Shown in pieces: positions 46,086-54,726 of a DNA stretch of 64,000 nt. Position 1 is the first letter of the stretch, and each line of letters opens with the position of its first letter. The DNA is from JANQFV01 sp964468185 (GTDB lineage Bacteria > Planctomycetota > Phycisphaerae > UBA1845 > Fen-1342). The stretch covers positions 88,301 to 152,300 of the forward strand of contig CAYXTR010000009.1 in the NCBI GenBank assembly GCA_964468185.1, in the 5' to 3' direction. The notes under the pieces are model-generated. The model saw only the letters and a program-made list of their open reading frames with translations. It had not been told where the DNA came from and did no database searches. The position numbers were made by a program, and so were the translations under genes.

Positions 46086-47756
46086 ATGCACCGCCTGCGA
46101 ATGACACTGTCTGTAATGACGATACTGCTCGTCGGCGCTCACGCGCACCTCGCGACCGCAGCGCCAGGCGAGATCCAGCAGTCCTTTGCCTCTCCCAGCA
46201 ACTATCCCGCCGGCCTCACCAGCGACGGCGAATCGTTCTACCTCGTGGATTGGCGCAGCGCGAAGATCCACAAGCTCTCCGCGACCGAAAGCAAACCTGC
46301 GGACACCTTCAACGCCCCCACACTACGACCGCACGGCCTCACCTGGGGCAACGACCGGCTCTACGTCAGCGACGACCATAGCGGCTGGATCTACGCCTAC
46401 GATCCCGCGTCCGGCTTGGTTACCAATTCGTTCGAGGCCCCGGACAAGTCGCCTGCCGGCTTGGCGTGGGCGGACGGCGCACTCTACATCCTCGAGCGCC
46501 GCAGCAAGCAGATCTACAAGGTGCTCCCCGAAGACGGCACCATCCTGGGCTATTTCGAAGTACCCTCACGCCACTGCACCTGCCTCGCATGGGACGGCAC
46601 GTACCTATGGGTCTCCGATCGCGTCGCGAACGAGATCTACATGGTCGACCCGCAACGCGAGATGGTTGTCGGTGTCCTCGACGCCCCGGGTCCGTACGCA
46701 GCCGGTCTCACCTGGCACGCAAACCACCTGTGGAACGTGGATTTTCAGAAACGCGAGCTCTATCAGCTCGAAATCCACGGCGAGCAGCCGTACCGCCTCA
46801 CCGACACCCGCCGGGCACGCGTCGAGTACCTGTGGGCCCTGTACAACTACGGCCCCGCCGACGTCCGGAACCTGCAGGTCAACCTGGCGGTGCCGACTGA
46901 TCTGCCGCAGCAGAAATTGCTGAGCGAACTCACCTACGAGCCCCAGCCAACCACGTTCGCCCGCGACGATTGGGAACAGCAGTTTGCGCGCTTTGAGTTC
47001 GACAAAGTGCCCGGCGGCACCCGCCAATTGCTGAGCTACCACGTGCAGGCTGAGGTGTCGGCGATTCGTTACCTGATCTTCCCCGACCGCGTCGGCACGC
47101 TCGCCGACATTCCCACCGAGTTGCGCCAGCAGTACACCGCCAACGGCTCCCGCTACCGCATCGACTCCGAGTTCGTCCGTGAGCTCGTCAAGGATCTCAT
47201 CGGCGACGAGCAGAATCCCTACTGGATCGCACGCAGGATCTTCAACCACCTGATCGGCGAACTCGAGTACCAGATGATCGGCGGCTGGGACGTGCCAGAG
47301 GTCGTGCTCAAGCGCGGCACCGGCTCTTGCTCCGAATACACCTTCGCGTTCATCGCCTTGTGCCGCGCCGCCGGCGTCCCCGCCCGTTACCAGGGCAGTA
47401 TCGTCGTCCGCGGCGACGACGCCAGCATCGACGAGTCGTTTCACCGCTGGGCCGAGATATACCTGCCAAACTACGGCTGGGTGCCCGTCGACGCCAACGC
47501 CGGCGACAAGCCGACCCCCGCCCAGCAGGCGCATGGTTTCGGCGAACTCTCAAACCGCTTTCTGATCACCACGATCGGCGGCGGCGATTCCCAGCACATC
47601 GACAACAGCTACAACTCCCACGCCACCTATCAGGCGACCGGCTACTGCAAGGTCGAGCAGGAGAACTTTGGCTTCTGGGAACCGCTGGAGGAGGAAACCG
47701 ACGCGGACAACGACGTGAAGAAGCCTGCTACGCCGGGCGAGTGCCGCATGGAGTAA
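46086..47756 (+). CDS. Secreted beta-propeller/transglutaminase-like fusion
   Basis: 556 residues from the ATG at 46086, with a signal peptide (MTLSVMTILLVGAHAHLATAA). Residues about 25-250 hold five or six repeats of the type 'P-x-G-L-x-W ... L-Y-V-S/L-D/E ... I-Y/H-K-L', an NHL/SMP-30-like beta-propeller. A beta-rich linker follows, then a transglutaminase-like protease core with Cys415 (GTGSCSEYTF), His453 (ESFHRWAEIYL) and Asp469 (VPVDAN). The triad is intact, so it may cut or cross-link proteins or amides in the periplasm, with the propeller as binding module. Divergent from mnmG with 127 bases between them. Confidence 0.88.
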   Translation: MHRLRMTLSVMTILLVGAHAHLATAAPGEIQQSFASPSNYPAGLTSDGESFYLVDWRSAKIHKLSATESKPADTFNAPTLRPHGLTWGNDRLYVSDDHSGWIYAYDPASGLVTNSFEAPDKSPAGLAWADGALYILERRSKQIYKVLPEDGTILGYFEVPSRHCTCLAWDGTYLWVSDRVANEIYMVDPQREMVVGVLDAPGPYAAGLTWHANHLWNVDFQKRELYQLEIHGEQPYRLTDTRRARVEYLWALYNYGPADVRNLQVNLAVPTDLPQQKLLSELTYEPQPTTFARDDWEQQFARFEFDKVPGGTRQLLSYHVQAEVSAIRYLIFPDRVGTLADIPTELRQQYTANGSRYRIDSEFVRELVKDLIGDEQNPYWIARRIFNHLIGELEYQMIGGWDVPEVVLKRGTGSCSEYTFAFIALCRAAGVPARYQGSIVVRGDDASIDESFHRWAEIYLPNYGWVPVDANAGDKPTPAQQAHGFGELSNRFLITTIGGGDSQHIDNSYNSHATYQATGYCKVEQENFGFWEPLEEETDADNDVKKPATPGECRME

Positions 47757-47778
47757 GCGAATCGTGGCGTGCGGTGAC

Positions 47779-49833
47779 CTACGCTTTGCGCTGCACGCAC
47801 AGCCGCAGGAACCAGACCGCCAGAAGCACGAACAGCACAGCGGCCGCGAGCGTTGTCAACGCATGCGCCAGACTGGCAGACTCTCCCGCGAGTTGCTCGA
47901 GCCAGTGGTAGCCGATCTCCAGCGGCAGCGGCGGCTTCTCGCCGGCCCCTGCCCGCACACTCTGGAAGAACACGACGCCCGCGATCAGCACACCCAGGAG
48001 CCCCTCGCCGCCGACCAGGCCCGAACCCAGCAGCACGCCGCGCTCTCGTCGCTCCGCCTGCCGGTCTTCGTCGCCACGCGCTCCCCGTTCGAGCCACCAG
48101 CGCAGCAATCCGCCGAGAAACACCGGCACCATGGTCGACACGGGTAGATACACGCCCACCGCAAACGGCAACGTCGGAATGCGCAGCAGCAGCGCAATCA
48201 CAGCGATGCCCGCACCAACGCCAACCAGCATCCAGGGCAGTTTCGCCTGCAACACGCCGTCGATCACCAGCTTCATCAGATTCGCCTGCGGCGCGGGCAA
48301 CGCCTGCTGCGGATCGACGCCCGGCTGCCCCGCAAAGCCGTACGCCTTCGCCAGCAGAATCAGCGTCATGCACACGAACACAGCCGAGGTCAGTACTCCC
48401 ATGAGCTCGCCGATTTGCTGTTTGCGCGGCGTCGCCCCGAGCAGGAATCCCGTCTTGAGATCCTGCGACGTATCGCCAGAAATCGACGCGGCGATCGCGA
48501 CGACACACCCCACGGTGAGTGTCGCAATCATCCCCGTCTCATCCGTCCAGCCGCACAGCCGAAATGCTACCGCCGTGCCGATCAGCGACGCGATGGTCAT
48601 CCCGCTGGTCGGATTCGACGTCACCCCCACCAGACCGACAATCCGCGATGCAACCGTGACAAAGAAGAACGCGAAGATCACCACGCACACGGCGGCCACC
48701 GCGCGGATGGCAAATGAGTCGATCGCCGCAAAAATGTGCGGCACGCCCGCCAGCAGAACGGCAATAGTCAGCACACCCAGCGCAACGATGGATAGCGGCA
48801 GATCATTCGCCGTACGCGGCAGAGCGATCCCCGCATTCTCGAATCGCTCACGGAGTTGTTGCGTTCCGAGACGGAAACTCTCGATCATTGTTGGAATACT
48901 ACGGATGAGCGTAATCAACCCGGCCGTCGCAACTGCCCCGGCACCAATGTACCGCACATAGCGATTCCAGATTTCACTGGCACTCATCTGTGAGATCAGC
49001 TTCTCCGTTTCGGGATAGAATGGCTCCGAGAGACCTGCCCCCCACAGCGTGATTGCCGGGATGATGATCAGCGACGACAGCAGCCCACCGCCCACCATCA
49101 CCGCCGCGATGCGCGGCCCGAGGATGTACCCCACGCCGAAGAGCGCCGAGGACATCTTCATCCCGAGACCTAGATTCCACGGGTTGTAGAGTGTGACCTG
49201 TATCTTGGCCGGCACGAGCTTCAACCACTCGACCAGGAACTTGAACACCGCGCCACCCGCGATCCCCAGGAACACGTTCCGTGCCCGGCCGCCGCCCACT
49301 TCACTGGCAACCAGCACCTCGGCACACGCCGTCCCTTCCGGGTAGGGTAGCTTGCCATGCTCCCGCTCGATCAGGAACCGCCGCAGCGGAACCATGAACA
49401 GCACGCCCAGCAGCCCGCCCGCCAGCGCCAGCATCGTCATCTGCGCCAGTTTCGGCTCAAATCCCCACAGGAACAGCGCCGGTAGTGTGAAGATGACACC
49501 GCTGGCCACCGAGCTGGATGCCGACCCGATCGTCTGCGACAGGTTCGCTTCCAGCAAGGTGCCACGGACGCCGGCGCTGCGCAGCGCGCGGAACGCGGCG
49601 ACCGTCATCACCGCCACCGGAATCGAAGTCGAAATCGTCAGCCCGGCCTGCAGCCCCAGGTACGCATTCGCCGCCCCAAACAGGATGCCGAAGATGATCC
49701 CGGGAATCACCGCCTTGAAGGTGAATTCGAAGGGAGATTCCTCGGCACCGATGTACGGCTTGTACGCCTGCCCGGGCGGCAAGGGCTCGAACGCCTGCCG
49801 GGAGAGACCGCGTTGCTCTTCCTGCTGCTGCAT
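47779..49833 (-). CDS. OPT-family oligopeptide transporter
   Basis: 684 residues, mostly hydrophobic with about 15-16 membrane segments. Family marks: YIGAEESPFEFTFKAVIPGIIFGILFGAANAYLGLQAG at the N-terminus (given here only as the SPFEFT-K-x-V-I-P-G block), PYPEGTACAEVL, SNPTSGMTIASLIGT, GDTSQDLKTGFLLGATPRKQQIGELMGV. Bacterial OPT proteins import oligopeptides, and some carry metal chelates. It is a single gene, convergent with the propeller-transglutaminase gene, which could supply peptides (inference). Confidence 0.93.
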   Translation of the reverse strand: MQQQEEQRGLSRQAFEPLPPGQAYKPYIGAEESPFEFTFKAVIPGIIFGILFGAANAYLGLQAGLTISTSIPVAVMTVAAFRALRSAGVRGTLLEANLSQTIGSASSSVASGVIFTLPALFLWGFEPKLAQMTMLALAGGLLGVLFMVPLRRFLIEREHGKLPYPEGTACAEVLVASEVGGGRARNVFLGIAGGAVFKFLVEWLKLVPAKIQVTLYNPWNLGLGMKMSSALFGVGYILGPRIAAVMVGGGLLSSLIIIPAITLWGAGLSEPFYPETEKLISQMSASEIWNRYVRYIGAGAVATAGLITLIRSIPTMIESFRLGTQQLRERFENAGIALPRTANDLPLSIVALGVLTIAVLLAGVPHIFAAIDSFAIRAVAAVCVVIFAFFFVTVASRIVGLVGVTSNPTSGMTIASLIGTAVAFRLCGWTDETGMIATLTVGCVVAIAASISGDTSQDLKTGFLLGATPRKQQIGELMGVLTSAVFVCMTLILLAKAYGFAGQPGVDPQQALPAPQANLMKLVIDGVLQAKLPWMLVGVGAGIAVIALLLRIPTLPFAVGVYLPVSTMVPVFLGGLLRWWLERGARGDEDRQAERRERGVLLGSGLVGGEGLLGVLIAGVVFFQSVRAGAGEKPPLPLEIGYHWLEQLAGESASLAHALTTLAAAVLFVLLAVWFLRLCVQRKA

Positions 49834-49928
49834 GCCCGTCGCTCACTCATCTGGGGATCGCGCCAGCCCAGTGTAGCCGATCCGGCCGCGTCCTCAAACC
49901 AATCAGCCCGGCCAGTCGCCGGTCACAG

Positions 49929-49957
49929 TTGACGCCCCTGATCGGGCTGGCTATCGT
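49929..49957 (+). promoter_or_regulatory. Promoter of the thi4 transcript
   Basis: -35 TTGACG (49929-49934), spacer of 17, -10 TATCGT (49952-49957). The predicted start, about 49964, coincides with the 5' edge of the TPP riboswitch. Confidence 0.7.
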
Positions 49958-49964
49958 CAAAGTG

Positions 49965-50085
49965 TGGCTAGGGGTGGTCCGCCGCGGCGGACATGAGATC
50001 CGGGTGCGAACGACCCGGGGACCCTTTGAACCTGATCAGTAGCGGCGGACGCCACGAACGCTCGCCGGCTGCGTAGGGAAGCGAT
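49965..50085 (+). promoter_or_regulatory. TPP riboswitch (THI element)
   Basis: Carries the conserved 5' GGGGTG (49971-49976), the pyrimidine-sensing TGAGA (49994-49998), ACCCTTTGAACCTGATC (50021-50037) and the 3' GCGTAGGGAAGC (50071-50082). It binds thiamine pyrophosphate and lowers expression of the downstream thiazole gene when thiamine is plentiful. The P3/P4 arms are long. The AGGGAAG at its 3' edge could also serve as ribosome site for the short ORF at 50087. Confidence 0.96.
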
Positions 50086-50086
50086 C

Positions 50087-50158
50087 ATGCCTGAGACGTC
50101 CATCCGCGTCGAGCATGCGAGCAAGCTGCCACGCCAGCGCGCCAAGCTGGCGTTGTAA
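50087..50158 (+). CDS. Short ORF (23 residues) between riboswitch and thi4
   Basis: ATG six bases after the AGGGAAG of the riboswitch 3' strand, TAA at 50156. The peptide is basic and begins MPETSIRVEHASKLPRQ. A perfect hairpin (CGCCAGC 50132-50138 with GCTGGCG 50146-50152) lies in its last codons. It may be a leader peptide or simply part of the expression platform; there is no protein evidence. Confidence 0.3.
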   Translation: MPETSIRVEHASKLPRQRAKLAL

Positions 50159-50220
50159 GGCGCGTCACCCTTCCGCAGCGACAACCTCAGACGCCTGAAA
50201 TGCAGGCAGGAGTCAAACGC

Positions 50221-51000
50221 ATGCGCGGATTCAGCGAAACCCAGATCAGCCGACTCATCATCGATTCCTATCATGAGAAACTCACCAGCCGACTCGTTAA
50301 CGACGTTCTGATCGTCGGCGGCGGCCCCGCCGGCCTGACCGCGGGCATGCTGCTCGCACGCCAGGGCTTCCAGGTGACGGTCGTGGAGCGGCACCTGGCG
50401 CCGGGTGGCGGCATCTGGGGCGGCGGCATGGGCATGAACGAGGTCGTCTTTCAGGACGAAGCCCTGCCCATCCTCGACGACTTCAAGCTGCGCCATCGCG
50501 AGCGCGGCGAAGGGCTCCACACCGTCGGTGCCGTCGAATTGGCTGCCGGCCTGTGTCTCGGCGCCCTGCAAGCCGGCGTCGAGATACTCAACCTGGTCAC
50601 GCTTGAGGATGTCAGCGTCCATGACGAGCGTGTCACCGGCGTCGTCGTCAACCGTACGGGCATTTCCGGCCGGCTGCACGTCGATCCGCTCACCTTCTCC
50701 GCCAAGGCCACGCTCGACGCGACCGGCCACGACGCCATGGTCGTCAATGCCATCCGCCGCCGCGGCTTCTTCGCCAACACGCCGATCGAAACGGCCCAGG
50801 AAGGCCCCATGAACGCCGAGCAGGGCGAACAATTCGTCGTCGAGCGCGCCGGGCAGGTCTTCCCCGGACTCTGGGTCGCCGGCATGAGCGTGTGTGCCGC
50901 CTACGGCGGTCCGCGGATGGGGCCGATCTTCGGCGGCATGCTGCTCTCCGGACGTCGCGTGGCTGAGCTGATCCAAGCAGAGCTGACCACCGGCGGATAG
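50221..51000 (+). CDS. thi4: Thiamine thiazole synthase (Thi4), His-type sulfide-using
   Basis: 259 residues from the ATG at 50221, which has AGGAG eight bases upstream; the ATG at 50200 lacks a site. A Rossmann FAD/NAD fold with VLIVGGGPAGLTAGMLLA, VVERHLAPGGGIWGGGMGMNE, TGHDAMVV and the C-terminal AGMSVCAAYGGPRMGPIFGGMLLSG. In yeast Thi4 the sulfur donor Cys205 precedes M-D-P; here the equivalent is His153 in RLHVDPLTF, as in archaeal and anaerobe enzymes that use free sulfide catalytically. It makes the thiazole half of thiamine from NAD, glycine and sulfide, and is under the TPP riboswitch. Confidence 0.95.
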   Translation: MRGFSETQISRLIIDSYHEKLTSRLVNDVLIVGGGPAGLTAGMLLARQGFQVTVVERHLAPGGGIWGGGMGMNEVVFQDEALPILDDFKLRHRERGEGLHTVGAVELAAGLCLGALQAGVEILNLVTLEDVSVHDERVTGVVVNRTGISGRLHVDPLTFSAKATLDATGHDAMVVNAIRRRGFFANTPIETAQEGPMNAEQGEQFVVERAGQVFPGLWVAGMSVCAAYGGPRMGPIFGGMLLSGRRVAELIQAELTTGG

Positions 51001-51135
51001 CGGCACGCTGCGCGCACAATCAACGCCAGATGACCACCATCCCGTCCGCTACGCGGCGCACGGCTGTCGCGCGCTACAATCGTTGGAGAGTCGCCCGTAC
51101 TGGCCAGCCGATAATGAGATTCCCGTATTCCCCCG

Positions 51136-52245
51136 ATGTTCGCGTTTGTTGATTCGACATCCTGGCTGAGCGAGATGCTGCTCGCGACGTGGTCGATCCT
51201 CGTCGATTCGGCGATCTACGTCCTCGCCGGCTTCGTCTTCGCCGCCATACTTCATGCCTGGGTAGCCGGAGCATGGACCCGCCGTTTCCTCAGCGGACGC
51301 AGTTCCAAGTCCGTCGTGCTGGCAACCTTAATCGGCGCGCCGCTGCCACTGTGTTCGTGCGGCGTACTGCCGACGGCAGTCGCGCTGCGCCGCAAGGGTG
51401 CCAGCAAGGGCGCAACGCTCTCGTTTCTGATCTCCACGCCGGAAACAAGCGTTACGTCAGTATTGCTGACGTATGCACTGCTGGGACCCGTGCTGACGAT
51501 CGTGCGACCCGTGGCCGCCTGCATTACCGCAATCATCGCGGGCGTCTCCGAGAATCTGCTCGACCGCGATACGCAACCGCCCGCTGCCGATCCGCCGGCC
51601 GCCTCGACTTGTTGCTGTAGTGGCGGCGGCGGGGCGGCCGAATCAACACCGCAAGACCTGACCGAGCCCGAACGTCGTTCGCTCGCTGACGGTTTCCGCT
51701 ACGCCTTCAGCGAGCTCTTCGACAGCATCTTCTGGTGGATCATCATCGGGGTCGCAGCGGCCGGCGTGATCCAGGCACTCGTGCCCGCGTCATTCTTTGA
51801 GACCGTCTTCGCCGGCACCCTGGTATCGATGTTGCTCATGCTCATTATCGGCATACCCATGTACATCTGCGCCGAAGGCTCCACGCCAATCGCGGCCGCC
51901 CTCCTGATGCAGGGCGTGAGCCCCGGCGCTGTTCTCGTACTGCTGCTCGTGGGGCCGGCGACGAATATGGGCTCCGTTGGTGTGCTCTATCGTGAGCTCG
52001 GCTTGCGCACGGTCGTCATCTACCTCGCTACTATCGCAGTCAGCGCCCTGCTGATCGGACTGGCACTCAACGGTCTGGCAAACTACCTCCCGGTGCAGGC
52101 TCTTCATCCCGAAGAACACGCCGCCCTCCTGCCAACCTGGCTGAAGGTGGCCGGCGCAATCGGCTTCCTCGTCTTTGGCATCTATCGCCAGGTCCGAGCA
52201 CGCATGTCACCGCGGCTGGTGGTGGCTCCCGACGCACAGGCGTGA
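51136..52245 (+). CDS. Predicted permease of the DUF318/SO_0444 type (metal or arsenic efflux)
   Basis: 369 residues, about eight membrane segments in two halves. The first repeat has GAPLPLCSCGVLPTAVALRRKGASKGATLSFLISTPETSV-type signature (here: PLCSCGVLPTA and STPETSVTS); the second has GIPMYICAEGSTPIAAALLMQG and LLLVGPATNMGSV. A cytoplasmic loop carries a Cys cluster (STCCCSGGGG). These marks fit the SO_0444/ArsP permease family linked to export of Cu/Zn or organoarsenicals. The Cys cluster could deliver a thiophilic metal. No regulator is adjacent; it may share the thi4 transcript (135-base gap), but there is no functional link. Confidence 0.88.
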   Translation: MFAFVDSTSWLSEMLLATWSILVDSAIYVLAGFVFAAILHAWVAGAWTRRFLSGRSSKSVVLATLIGAPLPLCSCGVLPTAVALRRKGASKGATLSFLISTPETSVTSVLLTYALLGPVLTIVRPVAACITAIIAGVSENLLDRDTQPPAADPPAASTCCCSGGGGAAESTPQDLTEPERRSLADGFRYAFSELFDSIFWWIIIGVAAAGVIQALVPASFFETVFAGTLVSMLLMLIIGIPMYICAEGSTPIAAALLMQGVSPGAVLVLLLVGPATNMGSVGVLYRELGLRTVVIYLATIAVSALLIGLALNGLANYLPVQALHPEEHAALLPTWLKVAGAIGFLVFGIYRQVRARMSPRLVVAPDAQA

Positions 52246-52592
52246 TGCCCCTGACTTCGCCCGTGTGCAACCGCTGCCTTACCTGACCTCACTGGGTAAA
52301 GACTGGCGGACGGCGGTCCGCACCGGGGCAGGAACGAACCGACCGTCGCGCCGTGTCCCCCGGGCCGATCGACCGGGGGGAAGCTACCCACCGGCCTGAC
52401 ATATGAACTATGGCATCAGGGGGTGTCAGGATGCGTCGGCCCGAACGGGCGATAGGGTCCGACGAATGAGGTCGCGACGCGAGCGATTGGGCTTCTCGGT
52501 TGAGGGGGCACAACGTGTCGGTACGCAGCGCGCCGCGCGAAATCCAAAAAAATCCTCCCCGCAGCGCATCACGAGGCGACTAACAGCGACAG
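52246..52592. other. Intergenic stretch between convergent genes, nothing recognised
   Basis: 347 bases between the permease and the convergent WYL regulator. It holds short G/C-rich inverted repeats but no hairpin with a T run, RNA gene or convincing ORF. Confidence 0.5.
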
Positions 52593-53615
52593 CTACTCAT
52601 ACAACCCAGCAGCCGCCAGCAGTTCATCACGCATCTCGTCGCGCAACTCTGCAGGCTTGAGCACCTCCGCATGTCGGCCAAAGCCCTTCAGCCAGCGCTT
52701 CAACTCCGTGAAGTCCGAGAGCCGAAAGGTCGCGATCAGCACACCCGCCTCGTCAGGATGCTGCTCAAACAACGTTCGCTCCGGGCTGTGCCACTCAAGC
52801 TGCTGCGTTTCGTGCCACAGCCGCTCCTCCACCACATTCGCCACCGGCCCCGTAAACCGCACGACAACCTCCGCAGGCCGACCTGACGAACGCACAATCC
52901 CGAACGTGTTGCGAAAATGCGTTTCAAGTTTGAAACCTGACGGGCGAGAAAACAGGCGGCTGGTTGTCTGCACCTCTCTGATACGTGGAACTTTCAGCAC
53001 CCGCGTCGCACCAGCTTTGTGCGAATGACCCAGCGCGTAGAGATCACCTTCAAAATAAACCACGCCATACGGATCAAAACAAGTCTCGTAAACCTCATCA
53101 CGCCACAGCGAATGGTAGAAAACGTCCAGGGTCTCGCGGTTACGCGTGGCTTCTACGAGCAGACGCACCGTGTCGGCGTGACGGGTATAGTCGGTCTGTC
53201 CCACGCGACGCACGTGGACGATCTCGTCGAGCTGACGAAAGTAGTCCAACGCCTTGTCCGGCAAGAGGCTACGGATCTTGTTCAGGATGGATGTGAGCCC
53301 GTCGGCCAGGTGCGTGCCGGATAGCGGGGCAAGCAGTGAATCCGCCAGGTGCAGCGAAATCGCCTCGGTGAGGCTGACCACAAGCGGGCCGGAGGCGAAG
53401 AAGTCGTGCGGCAGTCGCCAGTAGCGGCGGCCGAACTCGTCCTCGTCGTATTCGACCGGCATGCCGACTTCCTGCAGCGTTTCGAAATCGCGTTGGATCG
53501 TGCGCTCGCTCACCTCGAATTCATGGGCCAGGTCACGCAGCGGCAGTCCCTGCCCGCGCGTCTGTAGCGTGCGTAAGAGGTTCCAGTGCCTGAGGATCTG
53601 TTCGCCGCGCGACAT
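52593..53615 (-). CDS. WYL-domain transcriptional regulator
   Basis: 340 residues from the ATG at 53615, which has GGAGGTG just upstream; a 50-codon open extension to 53765 is left out. Residues 5-60 form a winged HTH of the HTH_11 type (WNLLRTLQTRGQGLPLRDLAHEFEVSERTIQRD-like, with EVSERTIQRDFETL). The WYL domain follows (about 145-230: LDVFYHSLWRDEVYETCFDPYGVVYFEGDLYALGHSH), then a WCX-type C-terminus. WYL proteins bind nucleic acid or nucleotide ligands and control DNA-damage, defence or other genes. No target gene is adjacent; the upstream 1.1 kb has no recognised gene. Confidence 0.9.
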   Translation of the reverse strand: MSRGEQILRHWNLLRTLQTRGQGLPLRDLAHEFEVSERTIQRDFETLQEVGMPVEYDEDEFGRRYWRLPHDFFASGPLVVSLTEAISLHLADSLLAPLSGTHLADGLTSILNKIRSLLPDKALDYFRQLDEIVHVRRVGQTDYTRHADTVRLLVEATRNRETLDVFYHSLWRDEVYETCFDPYGVVYFEGDLYALGHSHKAGATRVLKVPRIREVQTTSRLFSRPSGFKLETHFRNTFGIVRSSGRPAEVVVRFTGPVANVVEERLWHETQQLEWHSPERTLFEQHPDEAGVLIATFRLSDFTELKRWLKGFGRHAEVLKPAELRDEMRDELLAAAGLYE

Positions 53616-54726
53616 TTCACCTCCATGGATGATCAACTCGTCGGATGTACACAGCACGATGATCACGATGATATAGCAAACCCCGCGACGGTCATCAGGT
53701 GCACATACGCATTCGTGCGGCCCATCCAGCGTAAACACAGCCCGCGCCTGCGATGTGCGAGCCACAGCGTGCGCTGACCTTGGTCCGGCTCACACGATCG
53801 ACGACTAAGGGTTTTCAGGTACACGGTTAATGGCACGTTTCATGGGCTGCGAGTCTTGACTAGTCCGCGTGTACGAGTTAACTTCTGAAATTGTCAGTTG
53901 GGGGGCAGACCATCCAAGTGGGGGTGGTGCCTGCGTTCGTTTCGGCCCGCGTGCATCGTGGGCGAAGTTGGGCATCATCATTTCAACTCTTGGGGCCTGC
54001 CAGCAGGAAGTGATCTGACAGGGGCACGTATAAAGATGCGTCGTTTCGTGCGGCGAATGCGTGCCACGATCGAAATCAGGGTCGTTCGCCTAACCGGCGT
54101 TGCCTGCGCAAGTTGTGCGCAAGATCGTCTGTGTTGGTTGTGTACTTGGGTCCGTCGCGTTGCGTGGCGGGCGGGGTGTGGAGGAGTATGGGAGCATTCT
54201 GGCGGGGAACGCGCGTGAGCAACTTTGCATGTCAATCCGGGGGCATGGCGTGGATATCTGCCTGCGGCAGCAAAATACTGATTGTGGCACCTACGCCGCG
54301 CGCCCTGTGCGCGATGATCATTCTTGTAGCGGCACCATCAAGCCCCGACGGGGAAGCAAGCTGGGTTCTGATTATCGGTGGCGGGCAGCGGCGACGGGCC
54401 GCTGCGCTATGTGGTTTGGGGACGGAGGTTTAGCACGCCCGCGTCCGAACTGGTCCAACCATGTTCGACGCGATTTCAGACTTCCGGATCAGTGAAAACG
54501 AAAGGAAGGAGGCGGACGGGAAAGCAGCTTCGAGAAGATCAAACAAACGGACATTAACTGGCCGACTCGGCATGTGAAGGTCGTGACCCCTGCACGCCAC
54601 CGATGTTGGAGGGCAGGAGTTGCCGGTTTTCGCTGAGCATGCAAACGAGTCTCGTGTGAGGCCACCCTGGCCCGCCGGCGGTGCGAATTCACTTGGGACG
54701 TATAGGCACAAAAGGAGTGAGAGGAC
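53616..54726. other. 1.1-kb region with no recognised gene
   Basis: Only short overlapping ORFs without family resemblance or ribosome sites. A possible promoter (TTGACT, 16 bases, TTAACT near 53856-53883) and a 38-codon ORF at 54461-54577 (begins MFDAISDFRISENER, charged) are the only signals. The right end carries the AGGAGTGAGAGGA site for the giant gene at 54727. It may be a long regulatory leader or decayed sequence. Confidence 0.5.

Noticed and set aside
54461..54577. 38-codon ORF
   Set aside because: Charged small peptide without ribosome site or known family; mentioned only as part of the empty region.
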